Shown here: one piece after another, positions 42,718-53,413 of the stretch
How the letters are laid out: every line of letters begins with the position of its first letter
How positions within the stretch are numbered: position 1 is the stretch's first letter
NCBI RefSeq assembly: GCF_002760655.1
Contig: NZ_PDOC01000001.1
Span: forward strand, 124,001-188,000
DNA from: Massilia eurypsychrophila
GTDB lineage: Bacteria; Pseudomonadota; Gammaproteobacteria; Burkholderiales; Burkholderiaceae_D
Reading direction: 5' to 3'
Length of the DNA stretch: 64,000 nucleotides
Translations under genes and position numbers: made by a program
Notes under the pieces: generated by a model
What the model was told of the DNA's origin: nothing
Database searches by the model: none
What the model saw: the letters and a program-made list of their open reading frames with translations, nothing else

Positions 42718-45700
42718 TCAGGCGGCGATTTTCTCGGCCGCTTCTTCCATGCTGCTGTTGTGCATTTCTTCCAGCGCGCGCTTGTAGTCGGTCGGGAATA
42801 CCTTGACGAACTTGGCGCGGCCTTCGGCCCAGTTGTCGAGCAGGTAGCGCGCCCGCGTGCTGCCGGTGTGCTTGAAGTGGCGCTCGATCAGGCGCTTCAG
42901 GATCGCTTCGTCGGACTCACGCTCGCTGTCGCGGCTCTGGCTGTGCCAGCCGGAAACGTCGCCCTGGTCCTTGGCGCTGTGCACCCGCTCGAGGTTGACC
43001 ATCGTCGTGTTGCAACGCTTCTCGAAGTCGCCGGCCGGATCGTAGACATACGCCACGCCGCCCGACATGCCGGCGGCGAAGTTGCGCCCGGTGGCGCCGA
43101 GCACGACGACGGTGCCACCGGTCATGTACTCGCAGCCGTGGTCGCCGCAGCCTTCGACCACCGTCGTCGCGCCCGAGTTGCGCACTGCGAAGCGTTCACC
43201 GGCCACGCCGTTGAAGAACGCTTCGCCGGAAATCGCGCCGTACAGCACGGTGTTGCCGACGATGATGTTGTCGACCGCCCAGCCGCGGAACTCGGTGTTC
43301 GGCCGCACGATGATGCGCCCGCCCGACAAGCCCTTGCCAACGTAGTCGTTGCCTTCGCCGACCAGGTCGAGCGTGATGCCGGCGGCCAGGAACGCCGCCG
43401 CCGACTGGCCCGCGGTGCCCTGCAGCTGGATGTGGATGGTGTCGTCCGGCAAGCCGGCATGGCCGTAGCGCTTGGCCACTTCGCCCGACAGCATCGTGCC
43501 GACCGTGCGATTGACGTTGCGCACTGGCGAGATGAACGAGACGCGCTCGCCTTTTTCCAGCGCGGCGCGGGCCTGCGCGATCAGCTTGTGGTCGAGCGCC
43601 TTTTCGAGGCCGTGTTCCTGCTGCTCGGTATGGTAGTTGGTCATGCCTGGCAGCGCTTTCGGCTGGTAGAAGATGGCGGCGAAGTCGAGCCCCTGCGCCT
43701 TCCAGTGCGTGATCGCCTTCGACTTGTCGAGCAGGTCGGCGCGGCCGATGAGCTCGTCGTAGGTGCGGATGCCGAGCTGCGCCATCAGCTGGCGCGCTTC
43801 TTCGGCGACGAAGAAGAAATAATTGACCACGTGCTCGGGCTTGCCGGAGAACTTGGCGCGCAGCACCGGGTCCTGGGTGGCAACGCCAACCGGGCAAGTG
43901 TTCAGGTGGCACTTGCGCATCATGATGCAACCTTCGACCACCAGCGGCGCGGTCGCGAAACCAATCTCGTCGGCGCCGAGCATGGCGGCAATGACCACGT
44001 CGCGGCCGGTCTTCATCTGGCCATCGGCCTGCACGCGGATGCGGCTGCGTAAACCATTGAGCACCAGGGTCTGCTGCGTTTCGGCCAGGCCCAGCTCCCA
44101 TGGCGTGCCGGCGTGCTTGACCGACGACAATGGCGAGGCGCCGGTGCCGCCGTCATGGCCGGCGACGACGACGTGGTCGGCCTTGGCCTTGGTGACGCCG
44201 GCGGCGACCGTGCCGATGCCCACTTCCGACACCAGCTTGACCGAGATCGAGGCGCGCGGGTTGGCGTTTTTCAGGTCATGGATCAGCTGCGCCAGGTCTT
44301 CGATCGAATAGATGTCGTGGTGCGGCGGCGGCGAAATCAGGCCCACGCCCGGCACCGAAAAGCGCAGGCTGGCGATGTAGTCGGACACCTTGTGGCCGGG
44401 CAGCTGGCCGCCCTCGCCGGGCTTGGCGCCCTGCGCCATCTTGATCTGGATCTGGTCGGCCGAGTTCAGGTATTCGGCGGTGACGCCGAAGCGGCCCGAC
44501 GCCACCTGCTTGATACGCGAACGCAACGAGTCGCCGTCCTGCAACGGGATGTCGACGACCACATTGCCGGCGCCGATGACCGACGACATCGTCTGGCCCT
44601 GCTTGATCGGAATGCCTTTCAGTTCCTGCGTGTAGCGGGCCGGATCTTCGCCGCCTTCGCCGGTATTGCTCTTGCCGCCGATGCGGTTCATGGCGATGGC
44701 CAGGGTGGCGTGCGCCTCGGTCGAGATCGAGCCGAGCGACATGGCGCCGGTGGCGAAACGCTTGACGATTTCCTTGGCCGGCTCGACTTCGTCGATCGAA
44801 ATTGCGCGGGTCGGATCGAGCTTGAACTCGAACAGGCCGCGCAAGGTCAGGTGGCGGCGGCTCTGGTCGTTGATCAGCTGCGCGTACTCTTTATAGGTCG
44901 AGAAGTTGTTGGCGCGCGTGGCGTGCTGCAGCTTGGCAATCGCGTCCGGCGTCCACATGTGTTCTTCGCCGCGCACGCGGTAGGCGTATTCGCCGCCGGC
45001 ATCGAGCTTGTCGGCCAGCACCGGATCTTCGCCGAACGCCAGCGAGTGCAGGCGCAGCGCTTCCTCGGCCACTTCGAACACGCCGATGCCTTCGACGCTG
45101 GACGAGGTGCCTTTGAAATACTTGTCGACCAGCGACTTGTTCAGGCCGATGACTTCGAAGATCTGCGCGCCGCAATACGACATGTAGGTCGAGATGCCCA
45201 TCTTCGACATCACCTTCATCAGGCCCTTGCCGATGGCCTTGGTGTAGTTGTACACCGCCGTCTCGGCCGTGTTGTCGCCGGCCAGGTCGTGCGCCAGTTC
45301 GGCCAGCGTTTCCATCGCCAGGTACGGGTGCACCGCTTCGGCGCCGTAGCCGGCAAGCAGCGCGAAGTGGTGGGTTTCGCGCGCCGAACCGGTTTCCACC
45401 ACCAGGCCGGTGGAGGCGCGCAGGCCGCGGCCGACCAGGTGCTGGTGGATGGTCGATGTAGCCAGCAGCGCGGGAATGGCGACCTGCTCGGCCGACACGT
45501 TTCGGTCGGAAACGATCAGGATGTTGTGGCCCGACTTGACGGCGTCGACCGCTTCGGCGCACAGCGACGCGAGCGACGCTTCGATGCCTTCCTTGCCCCA
45601 CGATACCGGGTAGCAAATGTTCAGCTCGTACGACTTGAACTTGCCGCCGGTGTGCAGGCTGATGCTGCGCAGGCGCGCCATGTCGTTAAAGCCCAGCACC

Positions 45701-47433
45701 GGCTGCGACACTTCGAGGCGCATCGGCGGGTTGACGTTGTTGGTGTCGAGCAGGTTCGGCTTGGGGCCGATGAACGACACCAGCGACATCACCATCGCTT
45801 CGCGGATCGGGTCGATCGGCGGGTTGGTGACCTGGGCGAACAGCTGCTTGAAGTAGTTGTACAACGGCTTCAATTTGTTCGACATCACCGCCAGCGGCGA
45901 GTCGTTGCCCATCGAGCCGGTCGCTTCTTCGCCCAGCAGCGCCATCGGCGTCATCAGGAATTTCAGGTCTTCCTGGGTGTAGCCGAATGCCTGCTGGCGG
46001 TCGAGCAGGCTGGCGGCAGTCTTCTCGCCCTGCGCCGGCGTATCCCTGGCGCGGTTGTGCGCCAGCTGGCTTTCCGACAGCTTGATTTCGTTGAGCTTGA
46101 TGCGCACCGAGTTGATCCACGCCTTGTACGGCTTGGCGTTGGCGTAGGTGTCTTTCAGTTCCTTGTCGTCGATGATGCGGCCCGCTTCCAGGTCGATCAG
46201 GAACATCTTGCCCGGCTGCAGGCGCCACTTCTGGATGATCTTCGACTCCGGAATCGGCAGCACGCCGGACTCGGAGGCCATCACCACCAGGTCGTCGTCG
46301 GTGACGATGTAGCGGGCAGGGCGCAAGCCGTTGCGGTCGAGCGTGCCGCCGATGTGGCGCCCGTCGGTGAACGCCATCGCGGCCGGGCCGTCCCACGGCT
46401 CCATCATCGCGGCGTGGTACTCGTAGAAAGCGCGGCGGTTGTCGTCCATCATGGTGTGGTTTTCCCACGCTTCCGGGATCATCATCATCATCGCCTGGGC
46501 GATCGGGTAGCCGGCCATGATCAGCAGCTCGAGCGCATTGTCGAAGCAGGCGGTGTCGGACTGGCCTTCGTAGATCAGCGGGAACAACTTGTGCAGGTCG
46601 TCGCCCAGCACGGCCGACTTCATCACGCCTTCGCGCGCGCGCATCCAGTTGAAGTTGCCCTTGACGGTGTTGATCTCGCCGTTGTGGGCGATCAGGCGGT
46701 ACGGGTGGGCCAGCGGCCACTCCGGGAACGTGTTGGTCGAGAAACGCTGGTGCACCAGCGCCAGCGCCGAGATGCAGCGCGGATCTTGCAGGTCCTTGTA
46801 ATAGACGCCGACCTGGTCGGCCAGCAGCAGACCCTTGTAGACGATCGTGCGGGCCGACATCGACGGCACGAAGAACTCTTTGCCGTGCAGCAGCTTGAGC
46901 GCCTGGATGGCGTGGCCGGACGACTTGCGGATCACATACAGTTTGCGTTCGAGCGCGTCGGTGACCATGATGTCCGGGCCGCGGCCGATGAAGATCTGGC
47001 GGATCACCGGTTCCTTGGCGCGCACGGTCGGCGACATTGGCATGGCCTCGTCGATCGGCACATTGCGCCAGCCGAGCACGACCTGGCCTTCGATGCGGGC
47101 GGCGCGTTCAATTTCCTGTTCGCAGGCGATGCGCGACGCGTTTTCCTTTGGCAGGAAGACCATGCCGACGCCGTATTCGCCAGGCGGCGGCAGTTCGACG
47201 CCTTGCTTGGCCATCTCGTCGCGGTAGTACTGGTCGGGAATCTGGATCAGGATGCCGGCGCCGTCACCCATCAGCTTGTCGGCGCCGACGGCGCCCCGGT
47301 GATCGAGGTTTTTCAGGATCAGCAGGCCCTGCTCGATGATGGAGTGGCTTTTGTTGCCCTTGATATGGGCGATGAAACCGACACCACAGGCATCGTGTTC
47401 ATTCGAAGGATCGTACAAACCTTGGGCAATCAT
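42718..47433 (-). CDS. gltB: Glutamate synthase (NADPH) large subunit
   Basis: GltB is the 1571-residue catalytic subunit of GOGAT. The class II glutaminase nucleophile is Cys16 in [14 protein letters not shown], exposed after removal of a 15-residue propeptide. The glutaminase domain fills about the first 430 residues, with [15 protein letters not shown] and [10 protein letters not shown]. The FMN domain shows SGFKGAP-like interface, [13 protein letters not shown], and the [3Fe-4S] cysteines in [15 protein letters not shown]. The C-terminal beta-helix ends the protein. Its length is normal. It is the first gene of gltBD. Confidence 0.98.
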   Translation of the reverse strand: MIAQGLYDPSNEHDACGVGFIAHIKGNKSHSIIEQGLLILKNLDHRGAVGADKLMGDGAGILIQIPDQYYRDEMAKQGVELPPPGEYGVGMVFLPKENASRIACEQEIERAARIEGQVVLGWRNVPIDEAMPMSPTVRAKEPVIRQIFIGRGPDIMVTDALERKLYVIRKSSGHAIQALKLLHGKEFFVPSMSARTIVYKGLLLADQVGVYYKDLQDPRCISALALVHQRFSTNTFPEWPLAHPYRLIAHNGEINTVKGNFNWMRAREGVMKSAVLGDDLHKLFPLIYEGQSDTACFDNALELLIMAGYPIAQAMMMMIPEAWENHTMMDDNRRAFYEYHAAMMEPWDGPAAMAFTDGRHIGGTLDRNGLRPARYIVTDDDLVVMASESGVLPIPESKIIQKWRLQPGKMFLIDLEAGRIIDDKELKDTYANAKPYKAWINSVRIKLNEIKLSESQLAHNRARDTPAQGEKTAASLLDRQQAFGYTQEDLKFLMTPMALLGEEATGSMGNDSPLAVMSNKLKPLYNYFKQLFAQVTNPPIDPIREAMVMSLVSFIGPKPNLLDTNNVNPPMRLEVSQPVLGFNDMARLRSISLHTGGKFKSYELNICYPVSWGKEGIEASLASLCAEAVDAVKSGHNILIVSDRNVSAEQVAIPALLATSTIHQHLVGRGLRASTGLVVETGSARETHHFALLAGYGAEAVHPYLAMETLAELAHDLAGDNTAETAVYNYTKAIGKGLMKVMSKMGISTYMSYCGAQIFEVIGLNKSLVDKYFKGTSSSVEGIGVFEVAEEALRLHSLAFGEDPVLADKLDAGGEYAYRVRGEEHMWTPDAIAKLQHATRANNFSTYKEYAQLINDQSRRHLTLRGLFEFKLDPTRAISIDEVEPAKEIVKRFATGAMSLGSISTEAHATLAIAMNRIGGKSNTGEGGEDPARYTQELKGIPIKQGQTMSSVIGAGNVVVDIPLQDGDSLRSRIKQVASGRFGVTAEYLNSADQIQIKMAQGAKPGEGGQLPGHKVSDYIASLRFSVPGVGLISPPPHHDIYSIEDLAQLIHDLKNANPRASISVKLVSEVGIGTVAAGVTKAKADHVVVAGHDGGTGASPLSSVKHAGTPWELGLAETQQTLVLNGLRSRIRVQADGQMKTGRDVVIAAMLGADEIGFATAPLVVEGCIMMRKCHLNTCPVGVATQDPVLRAKFSGKPEHVVNYFFFVAEEARQLMAQLGIRTYDELIGRADLLDKSKAITHWKAQGLDFAAIFYQPKALPGMTNYHTEQQEHGLEKALDHKLIAQARAALEKGERVSFISPVRNVNRTVGTMLSGEVAKRYGHAGLPDDTIHIQLQGTAGQSAAAFLAAGITLDLVGEGNDYVGKGLSGGRIIVRPNTEFRGWAVDNIIVGNTVLYGAISGEAFFNGVAGERFAVRNSGATTVVEGCGDHGCEYMTGGTVVVLGATGRNFAAGMSGGVAYVYDPAGDFEKRCNTTMVNLERVHSAKDQGDVSGWHSQSRDSERESDEAILKRLIERHFKHTGSTRARYLLDNWAEGRAKFVKVFPTDYKRALEEMHNSSMEEAAEKIAA

Positions 47434-47548
47434 GCGCGTTCTCCACAGCTATTTCGGGTGAAGGACGAGAATAGTGCAATGCAGCAGAAACCGTCAACCG
47501 AAACAATTAGGGTCGGAGTCGAATTAAACCGGCCAGCGTCACCGCTAT

Positions 47549-47563
47549 AATTAAATGGGGACA
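47549..47563 (+). repeat. Left inverted-repeat-like end beside the RAYT-like gene
   Basis: AATTAAATGGGGACA is matched in inverted orientation, with one gap and one change, by the sequence at 48400-48413. The pair brackets the transposase-like gene, 63 bases beyond its 3' end. It may be a REP-type terminal site. Confidence 0.5.
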
Positions 47564-47625
47564 TGGTGAGCTGCCGCTTCGAAAGCTCAGCAGGATTGCC
47601 GCCTCCGTGTTGCAATGACGCCGGA

Positions 47626-48306
47626 TCAGGATTGCGCGGCGTTGACCTTGAACGGCCGACCCCGTTTGGCCGGCAACACCTGCCGCTTCGCCTTGTGCTG
47701 CAACTCGGCCTTGAACGCGTCCGACCCCAGCGGCCAGCCCTTGAGCACCGCCGCCTCGATCACCTGCAACTGCGCCGCCGTCAGCGCCCGCTCCGCCAGT
47801 TCCTTGTACGCCGCCTCGCGCTGGAACGGCGTATTGCCGAGCGCCCAATACAGCGCGTGGTCGGTGATGAGCGGATCCGGCCGCACGCCCGAGTGATGCT
47901 CGTAGCTCGAGCAGGCATGGCCGGCGCCCTGCGCGCGCAACTCCATATACAGGCTGCACTGCATGAGAAAGTGTTCGGCATCGATTACCGACGTCTTGAA
48001 GCGTCCCTGGAACAGGCTGCCGGAGCGGCCATACTTGGCATTAAACCAGGGCACATAATAGCGGCCGACCCGCTGCATCGCCTGGGCCAGGCCGTCGGCG
48101 TCGGCCGGCGTGGCGAGCAACTGCCACTGGTCCGGCGTCAACACGTAGGCATGGATGGCAACCTTGTATTCCTTCGCGCTTTCCTTCAGCCAACCGAGGA
48201 AGCGCTGATAATCCTCCGGCTCGCGGAAGATCAGCTGGCGGTCGTTGCCATGCTGGATGAGGTGGTGGGGCTGGTGCGGAACGACGAGTCGGGGAAGGCG
48301 GGCCAT
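47626..48306 (-). CDS. REP-associated tyrosine transposase-like protein (IS200/Y1 family) with altered HUH motif
   Basis: A 226-residue protein of the IS200-like Y1 transposase family, RAYT group: MARLPRLVVPHQPHHLIQHG, then IHAYVLTP, and the block YYVPWFNAKYGRSGSLFQGRF (about 83-103) holding the candidate catalytic tyrosines. In active members a His-x-His motif (typically PNHVHLL) sits after AYVLM; here it reads PDQWQLLATP, so both histidines are glutamine (residues 60 and 62). The metal site should therefore be lost. The frame is otherwise intact over the full length, with a conserved C-terminal basic tail AKRQVLPAKRGRPF. It may be a domesticated DNA-binding protein. Confidence 0.85.
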   Translation of the reverse strand: MARLPRLVVPHQPHHLIQHGNDRQLIFREPEDYQRFLGWLKESAKEYKVAIHAYVLTPDQWQLLATPADADGLAQAMQRVGRYYVPWFNAKYGRSGSLFQGRFKTSVIDAEHFLMQCSLYMELRAQGAGHACSSYEHHSGVRPDPLITDHALYWALGNTPFQREAAYKELAERALTAAQLQVIEAAVLKGWPLGSDAFKAELQHKAKRQVLPAKRGRPFKVNAAQS

Positions 48307-48399
48307 GGCGGTCAAAATCGGGGAGATCCACCGATTCTAACCGAACAAGATAACCCTGTCCCTATTAATACAATGCCGGTGGCATCGACGCGTCGACTC

Positions 48400-48413
48400 T
48401 GTCCCCGTTAATT
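48400..48413 (-). repeat. Right inverted-repeat-like end beside the RAYT-like gene
   Basis: Reading on the minus strand, AATTAACGGGGACA matches the left end at 47549-47563. A second GGGACAG-type motif lies at 48353-48368, and the 12-base palindrome TCGACGCGTCGA lies just before it at 48385-48396. Confidence 0.45.
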
Positions 48414-48422
48414 GCGCCAGCC

Positions 48423-49103
48423 CTAGGACAGCGTGAAGCCGGCTGACAGGCTATAGCCCTCGCCGTAGGCGCTGCGCAGCGGCAGGTCCTGGCCGAGGCC
48501 GCTGCGCGCTTTCTTGCGCAGGCGGTACACCAGCATGTCGACGCGGCGGCTGGCGTCAGGATCGTCGCCCCCCATGCCGGCAACGATAACCTGACGCGGC
48601 ACCGGCCGGGTGTTAATCGTCAGCAGGTGGAGGAAGTTGCATTCTTTCTCGGTAAGGTCGATCACCGTCCCCATCAATTCAAGTTGGCGAGCACTCACTC
48701 GCAGCGTCCACTTGCTCGGCATGGCGATCGGCTCGTGCGGGCGCACGCGGCGGTCGAGCGCCTCGATGTGGGCGGCCAGCTCGGGGAACTTGATCGGCTT
48801 GGTCAGATAGTGGTCGGCGCCGAGGCGCAGGCCGAGGATGCGGTTGTCGAAGGCAACACGGCCGGTCAGCACCAGCAACCCGATTTCGGGATACAACTGG
48901 CGCATGCGGGGAATCACGTTGAAGCCGTCCTCGTCGGGCAGGCCGAGGTCAAGCACGACTACCGCCGCCGGCGTCTTCGTCAGCGCGGCCCACATTTCGC
49001 CCGCGGTGGTAGCGATCGTTACTTCATGGTTCAGCTCAACCAGGAACTCGGCCATGTCACCGGCGTATTCGCCGTTGTCTTCCACGATCAGTATCTGCGT
49101 CAT
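48423..49103 (-). CDS. OmpR-family response regulator
   Basis: A 226-residue regulator with an N-terminal receiver domain (VEDNGEYAG acidic pocket, phospho-acceptor Asp52 in VVLDLGLPDEDG, Lys in YLTKPIKF) and a C-terminal winged-helix DNA-binding domain (ELMGTVIDLTEKECNFLHLL, DMLVYRLRKKAR and SAYGEGYSL). It lies 97 bases after the histidine kinase gene on the same strand and is very likely its partner. The regulon is unknown. The receiver's usual Thr is in LVLTGR. Confidence 0.93.
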   Translation of the reverse strand: MTQILIVEDNGEYAGDMAEFLVELNHEVTIATTAGEMWAALTKTPAAVVVLDLGLPDEDGFNVIPRMRQLYPEIGLLVLTGRVAFDNRILGLRLGADHYLTKPIKFPELAAHIEALDRRVRPHEPIAMPSKWTLRVSARQLELMGTVIDLTEKECNFLHLLTINTRPVPRQVIVAGMGGDDPDASRRVDMLVYRLRKKARSGLGQDLPLRSAYGEGYSLSAGFTLS

Positions 49104-49199
49104 GCGTTGGCCATTCTATTATCTTATAAACCATGGACGTTTTTAGAGTCCAAATGCCAACCGGTAATTGTTACTGGAATTATCACTGCTGTACACGCT

Positions 49200-50285
49200 T
49201 CATGCAACATCTTTCCCTGGAACATCACGAACAGGCAGCCAAATGCGGAAAATCGCGCCCTCCCTACCCGCATTGCATACCGATAAGGTGCCGCCGTGCA
49301 CCTCGACGACCGATCTCGCCATGTACAGGCCGAGCCCGGAGCCTGGCCGCGCGCCGGCATTGGCGCCGCGGTAAGCCTTGGCGAAGATGTGCTCGGCTTC
49401 TTCAGGCGGCACGCCGGCGCCGTGGTCGCGCACCAGCAATTCGACGCCGCCATCGAGGCGGCGGCCGGACAGTTCGATCGGGCGCGTTGCCGGACCGTAT
49501 TGCAGCGCATTGTCCATCAGCACTTTGAGCGCCAGCCGCAGGCCCTGCGGCTCGCAACGCAGCAGCGCCGGCAGGTCGCCCGGCGCGACTGTCACCGCGC
49601 GCCCGGCCGCGCGCGCCAGTTGCGCGCCTTCATCGAGCAGCTGGCGCGGGTCGATGCGGTCGGCCGGGCGGCGCACGTCGCAGGCTTCAATGCGGTCGGG
49701 CGACAGGTATTCGTCGAGCATGCCGATCAGCCGCTCGACCGCTTTGGAAATGCGGCGGTAGCGCTCGCGGGTGGGCTGGTCGGCATTGACACCGGTAACT
49801 TCGAGGCGCTGGATGGCGCCATCGATGCTCGACAGCGGCGTGCGAAATTCATGGTTGAGCATGCTGGCGAAGCGGCGCTGGCCGGCTTCGTGCTCGCGCC
49901 GCGCGCCGAGGTCGCGCACGATGCCGACCAGCGACGCCGGCTGGCCCGCCGCGTCGGTCAGCACGCTGGAGATGATTTCGACCGGCACGCTGTGCCCATC
50001 CCGGTGCGGCTGGTCGAACTGGCGCGCCACGCGCAGCCGCGACAGGTCGCCGCCGGCCAGCCGCGCCAGGCGCCGCGGCAGGCCGGCGCACAGCGCGGCG
50101 AGCGGGCCGTTGGCGCCGCCGTCGGCCAAGCAGCGGTGAAAGTCGTCGTAGCCGTAGCCGAGCAATTGCTCGATGGACGCGCTGATGTAAGTGGGCAACC
50201 CGGTCGCGCAATCGACAACCCATGCAACGTCGCCGCCGATTTCAGCGATGACACGGAACTGTTCGGCGGCGGTGCTCGGGGTCAT
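49200..50285 (-). CDS. PAS-domain histidine kinase
   Basis: A 361-residue kinase without membrane segments, so cytoplasmic. Residues 1-125 are a PAS domain (EQLLGYGYDDFHRCLADGG, then DGHSVPVEIISSVL), His145 lies in SMLNHEFRTPLSSIDGAI, and the ATPase domain has the N box VLMDNALQYG, RDHGAGVPPEEAEHIF and the G2 box GSGLGLYMARSVVE. The start at MTPSTAAEQF gives the PAS domain complete. It starts 12 bases after the SNF2 gene's stop codon and comes before the OmpR-type regulator, so the three genes look like one unit. The signal is unknown. Confidence 0.92.
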   Translation of the reverse strand: MTPSTAAEQFRVIAEIGGDVAWVVDCATGLPTYISASIEQLLGYGYDDFHRCLADGGANGPLAALCAGLPRRLARLAGGDLSRLRVARQFDQPHRDGHSVPVEIISSVLTDAAGQPASLVGIVRDLGARREHEAGQRRFASMLNHEFRTPLSSIDGAIQRLEVTGVNADQPTRERYRRISKAVERLIGMLDEYLSPDRIEACDVRRPADRIDPRQLLDEGAQLARAAGRAVTVAPGDLPALLRCEPQGLRLALKVLMDNALQYGPATRPIELSGRRLDGGVELLVRDHGAGVPPEEAEHIFAKAYRGANAGARPGSGLGLYMARSVVEVHGGTLSVCNAGREGAIFRIWLPVRDVPGKDVA

Positions 50286-50296
50286 CGGCAGTCTCT

Positions 50297-53200
50297 CTAT
50301 TCTTCGAGTGGAGCGAAAATTTGCTGCAGGTCTTCCTGCGTGAGCACCAGTTTTTGCGATTCGCCATCGGCCAGGATCGATTGCGCCAGGTCCGATTTCT
50401 TTTGCTGCAGCAGCTGGATCTTTTCCTCCAGCGTGCCCTTGGCGATCAGCTTGTAGACGAACACCGGCTTGTCCTGGCCGATGCGCCAGGCGCGGTCGGT
50501 GGCCTGGTTCTCGGCGGCCGGATTCCACCACGGATCGTAGTGGATCACGGTGTCGGCCGCGGTCAGGTTCAGGCCGACTCCGCCGGCCTTCAGGCTGATC
50601 AGGAAAATCGGCACCGCGCCCTGCTGGAACGCGGCCACCTGGGCGGCGCGGTCCTTGGTGTCGCCGGTCAGCAGCGCGTACGGGATGCGGCGCGCGTCGA
50701 GCTCTTCCTGGATGAGCGCGAGCATGCTGGTGAACTGCGAGAACACGAGGATCTTGCGGCCCTCGTCGAGCAGGTCGTCGACCATCTGCATCAGGTCGAT
50801 CAGCTTGGCCGAGCCCGATTCCTTCTTGCGCGACGGCAGCGCCTTGACCAGCCGCGGATCGCAGCAGACCTGGCGCAGCTTCAGCAGCGCCTCGAGGATC
50901 ACGATCTGGCTGCGCGCCACACCCTTCTTGTCGATCTCGTCGCGCACCTTCTTGTCCATGGCCAGGCGCACCGTTTCGTACAGGTCGCGCTGGGCGCCGG
51001 ACAGCTCGACCTTGCGCACCATCTCCGTCTTCGGCGGCAGTTCCTTGGCGACATTGTCTTTTGTCCTGCGCAGCAGGAACGGCTTGATGCGCCGGTTCAG
51101 CAGCGCGCGCCGCAGCGGATCGTCCTGGCGCTCGATCGGGTGACGGAACTGAGCGTTGAAAGTCTTCTCGTCGCCCAGCAGGCCAGGCAGCAGGAAGTGG
51201 AACTGCGACCACAGTTCGCCGAGATGGTTCTCGAGCGGCGTGCCGGTCAGGCACAGCCGGTGGCGCGAGGTCAGCAGGCCGGCGCTTTGCGCCGCCTTCG
51301 AGCGGTTGTTCTTGATGTAGTGCGATTCGTCGAGGATCACCAGGTGGTAGCTGTGCTCGCGCAGCTTTTCCTCGTCGCGCGGCAGCAGCGCGTAGGTCGT
51401 CAGCACCAGGTCGCACTGGTCGATCTGGTCGAACAGCTCGAGCCGCTCCTTGCCTTGCAGCAGCAGCACGCGCAGGCCGGGGGCGAAGCGCGCCGCCTCG
51501 TCCTGCCAGTTGGTCATCAGGCTGGTCGGGGCGATCACCAGCGCCGGGCTGGTCAGGCGGCCGGCTTCCTTCTCGACCAGGATGTGGGCCAGGGTCTGCA
51601 CCGTCTTGCCCAGGCCCATGTCGTCGGCGAGGATGCCGGCCAGGTCGTATTCGCGCAGGAACTGCATCCACGCCAGGCCGTCGGCCTGGTAGTCGCGCAA
51701 GGTCGCCTGCAGGCCGGCCGGCGCCGCCACCTTCTGCACCGAGCCGAACAGGCTGAGCTTGCGGCCGGTCTCGCGCAGCTGCTCGCCGCCGAACCAGCGC
51801 AGGGAGGTGCCGCGCGCCAGTTCTTCGAGCCGGCCGGCGTCGAGCGTTGACAGGCGCACGCGGTTCTTGATCTTGTCGCTGAAATACAACTCGCCGAGGG
51901 TGGCGAGGATCGGTTTCAGCCGCCCCCACGGCAGCGCCACGCGCAGGCCGTCGGGCAAGGTCGCCAGCATCTGGTCCGCTTCGCCGTGCGCGGCCAGCAC
52001 GTCGGGGTCGAAGTCGCTCGGCGCGCTGCGGATCAGCTGCACCAGCACCGGCAGCAGCGGCACCCGTTTCTGGTTGACCACGATGCCCAGTTCCAGCTCG
52101 AACCAGGCGTTGCCCGCTTCGGCCGGCTGATCGATTTCGGCGTACCAGTCTTGCACCTCCACGACGTCGTAGCGGTAATGCCTGGAGCGCTGCAGCTGCC
52201 AGCCGGCCTCAAGCAGCGTGTCGATCTCGCCGGCGGCAAAGCGCAGCCAGTGGGCCTGGCTTTCCAGTTGCAGCGCGCCGGTCAGCCCGTTGAGCGGCGG
52301 CGTCGATGGCTTGCGGAACCCGAGCTCGGTCAGCATCGCCAGCGCCGCGGCCTCGGCATCGGCGTCGCGCGCCATCACTTCGGTGACGTCGCCGATCTGG
52401 CGCACCACGCGCTGGGCCGGGTCGAACGAGACACGCTCGCCGTCGTAATCGTAGGACAGCACCGCGACGTCGTGCCAGCGCTGCAGCATGCCGTCGGCCA
52501 GCTGGACCGAATCGAGCAGCAGGTGCGGGCGCGGCTTGACGTCGTCGCGCAGGCGCTGGGTCAGCGGCTGCGGCAGCGGCATCAGTTGCTGCAGGCCGTG
52601 CGCGAGCAGCAACTGCGACACGCGCCGCTTGTCGCTGCCGGTCAGCGCCGGCGCCTGCGCCACTAGCGCCTGCAGTTCGGCCAGCGAAATGTCGACGCCG
52701 CCGCGGTTCAGTTCCAGCGCACCGCACGACAGGTTGTCGATGTACCACGGCGGATCGGTCGGCAGCATGTAGTCGATCTGGTCGGCGGCGCTGTGGGTGG
52801 CGCCGGGCGCCGGCTCGACCTGCCAGCCGAGGCGCGCGGTGCGCCCTTCGTCGCGCCACACCAGGTTGGCCTTGCGCACCGGACCGGCCTGCAGCGGGTA
52901 CACCAGGCCGCTGGACATGTCGGGCCACGAATTGGCCCACAGCAGTTTGTCTTGTTCCAGCAACATCTGCAGCAGGATCGCGCCGATCTTGCCCTTCGGC
53001 TCGGTGGCGGTGCTGCTTTGCGAGGCGCCGCTGCGCATGGCGATGAAAAAGCGCACCAGGTCTTCGTCGTCGCCTTCGAGGTAGCCCGGCGGCGCCGACA
53101 GCAGCGAGAACACCTCCGACACCGGGCTGGCGGCGGCCACTTCGCCGTTCGGCCGCAGGCGCGCCTTGCACAGGCACAGGGCGACGTGGCGGCCGCCGCT

Positions 53201-53413
53201 GGTGGGCGCGAGCACATAGACGAACTTGTACTGGGCGGTCTTCGGATCCTTGACTTCGACGGTCAGCTTCGGCTGCGGATGGGCCGCGGCATCGACCCGC
53301 TGCAGCCAGCTGGCCACCGGGGCGGCCAGCGGTGGCGGCGCTGCCGCCGGCTGGGCCGGCGCGGCCGCGGGAGCATCAGGAGGGGCGTCGCGCATCAAAT
53401 CCATTGTTCGCAT
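50297..53413 (-). CDS. SNF2-family helicase-like ATPase, HepA-like
   Basis: A 1038-residue SNF2 protein. After a Pro/Ala-rich N-terminal stretch of about 30 residues comes a 550-residue region seen in bacterial SNF2 proteins, then the motor: DDMGLGKT (597-604), IAPTSLMTNW, LDESHYIKNN, TGTPLENHLGELWSQF, RRTKDNVAKELPPKTEM, LVFSQFTSML, SLKAGGVGLNLTAADTV, DPWWNPAAE and AWRIGQDKPVFVYKL. The start is uncertain: ATG at 53413, 53404 and 53395 and GTG at 53425 are all in frame with no strong Shine-Dalgarno. It lies just before the kinase and response regulator genes on the same strand. Confidence 0.92.
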   Translation of the reverse strand: MRTMDLMRDAPPDAPAAAPAQPAAAPPPLAAPVASWLQRVDAAAHPQPKLTVEVKDPKTAQYKFVYVLAPTSGGRHVALCLCKARLRPNGEVAAASPVSEVFSLLSAPPGYLEGDDEDLVRFFIAMRSGASQSSTATEPKGKIGAILLQMLLEQDKLLWANSWPDMSSGLVYPLQAGPVRKANLVWRDEGRTARLGWQVEPAPGATHSAADQIDYMLPTDPPWYIDNLSCGALELNRGGVDISLAELQALVAQAPALTGSDKRRVSQLLLAHGLQQLMPLPQPLTQRLRDDVKPRPHLLLDSVQLADGMLQRWHDVAVLSYDYDGERVSFDPAQRVVRQIGDVTEVMARDADAEAAALAMLTELGFRKPSTPPLNGLTGALQLESQAHWLRFAAGEIDTLLEAGWQLQRSRHYRYDVVEVQDWYAEIDQPAEAGNAWFELELGIVVNQKRVPLLPVLVQLIRSAPSDFDPDVLAAHGEADQMLATLPDGLRVALPWGRLKPILATLGELYFSDKIKNRVRLSTLDAGRLEELARGTSLRWFGGEQLRETGRKLSLFGSVQKVAAPAGLQATLRDYQADGLAWMQFLREYDLAGILADDMGLGKTVQTLAHILVEKEAGRLTSPALVIAPTSLMTNWQDEAARFAPGLRVLLLQGKERLELFDQIDQCDLVLTTYALLPRDEEKLREHSYHLVILDESHYIKNNRSKAAQSAGLLTSRHRLCLTGTPLENHLGELWSQFHFLLPGLLGDEKTFNAQFRHPIERQDDPLRRALLNRRIKPFLLRRTKDNVAKELPPKTEMVRKVELSGAQRDLYETVRLAMDKKVRDEIDKKGVARSQIVILEALLKLRQVCCDPRLVKALPSRKKESGSAKLIDLMQMVDDLLDEGRKILVFSQFTSMLALIQEELDARRIPYALLTGDTKDRAAQVAAFQQGAVPIFLISLKAGGVGLNLTAADTVIHYDPWWNPAAENQATDRAWRIGQDKPVFVYKLIAKGTLEEKIQLLQQKKSDLAQSILADGESQKLVLTQEDLQQIFAPLEE

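Noticed and set aside
44113-47550. 1145-codon open frame on the plus strand
   Set aside because: It is the exact antisense shadow of gltB, whose family motifs are complete. Its product is Arg/Ala/His/Val-rich and has no motifs. The same holds for the long frames at 1375-3801, 10570-13941, 26500-28401, 37898-40108 and 55874-57892, all created by GC-rich third positions.
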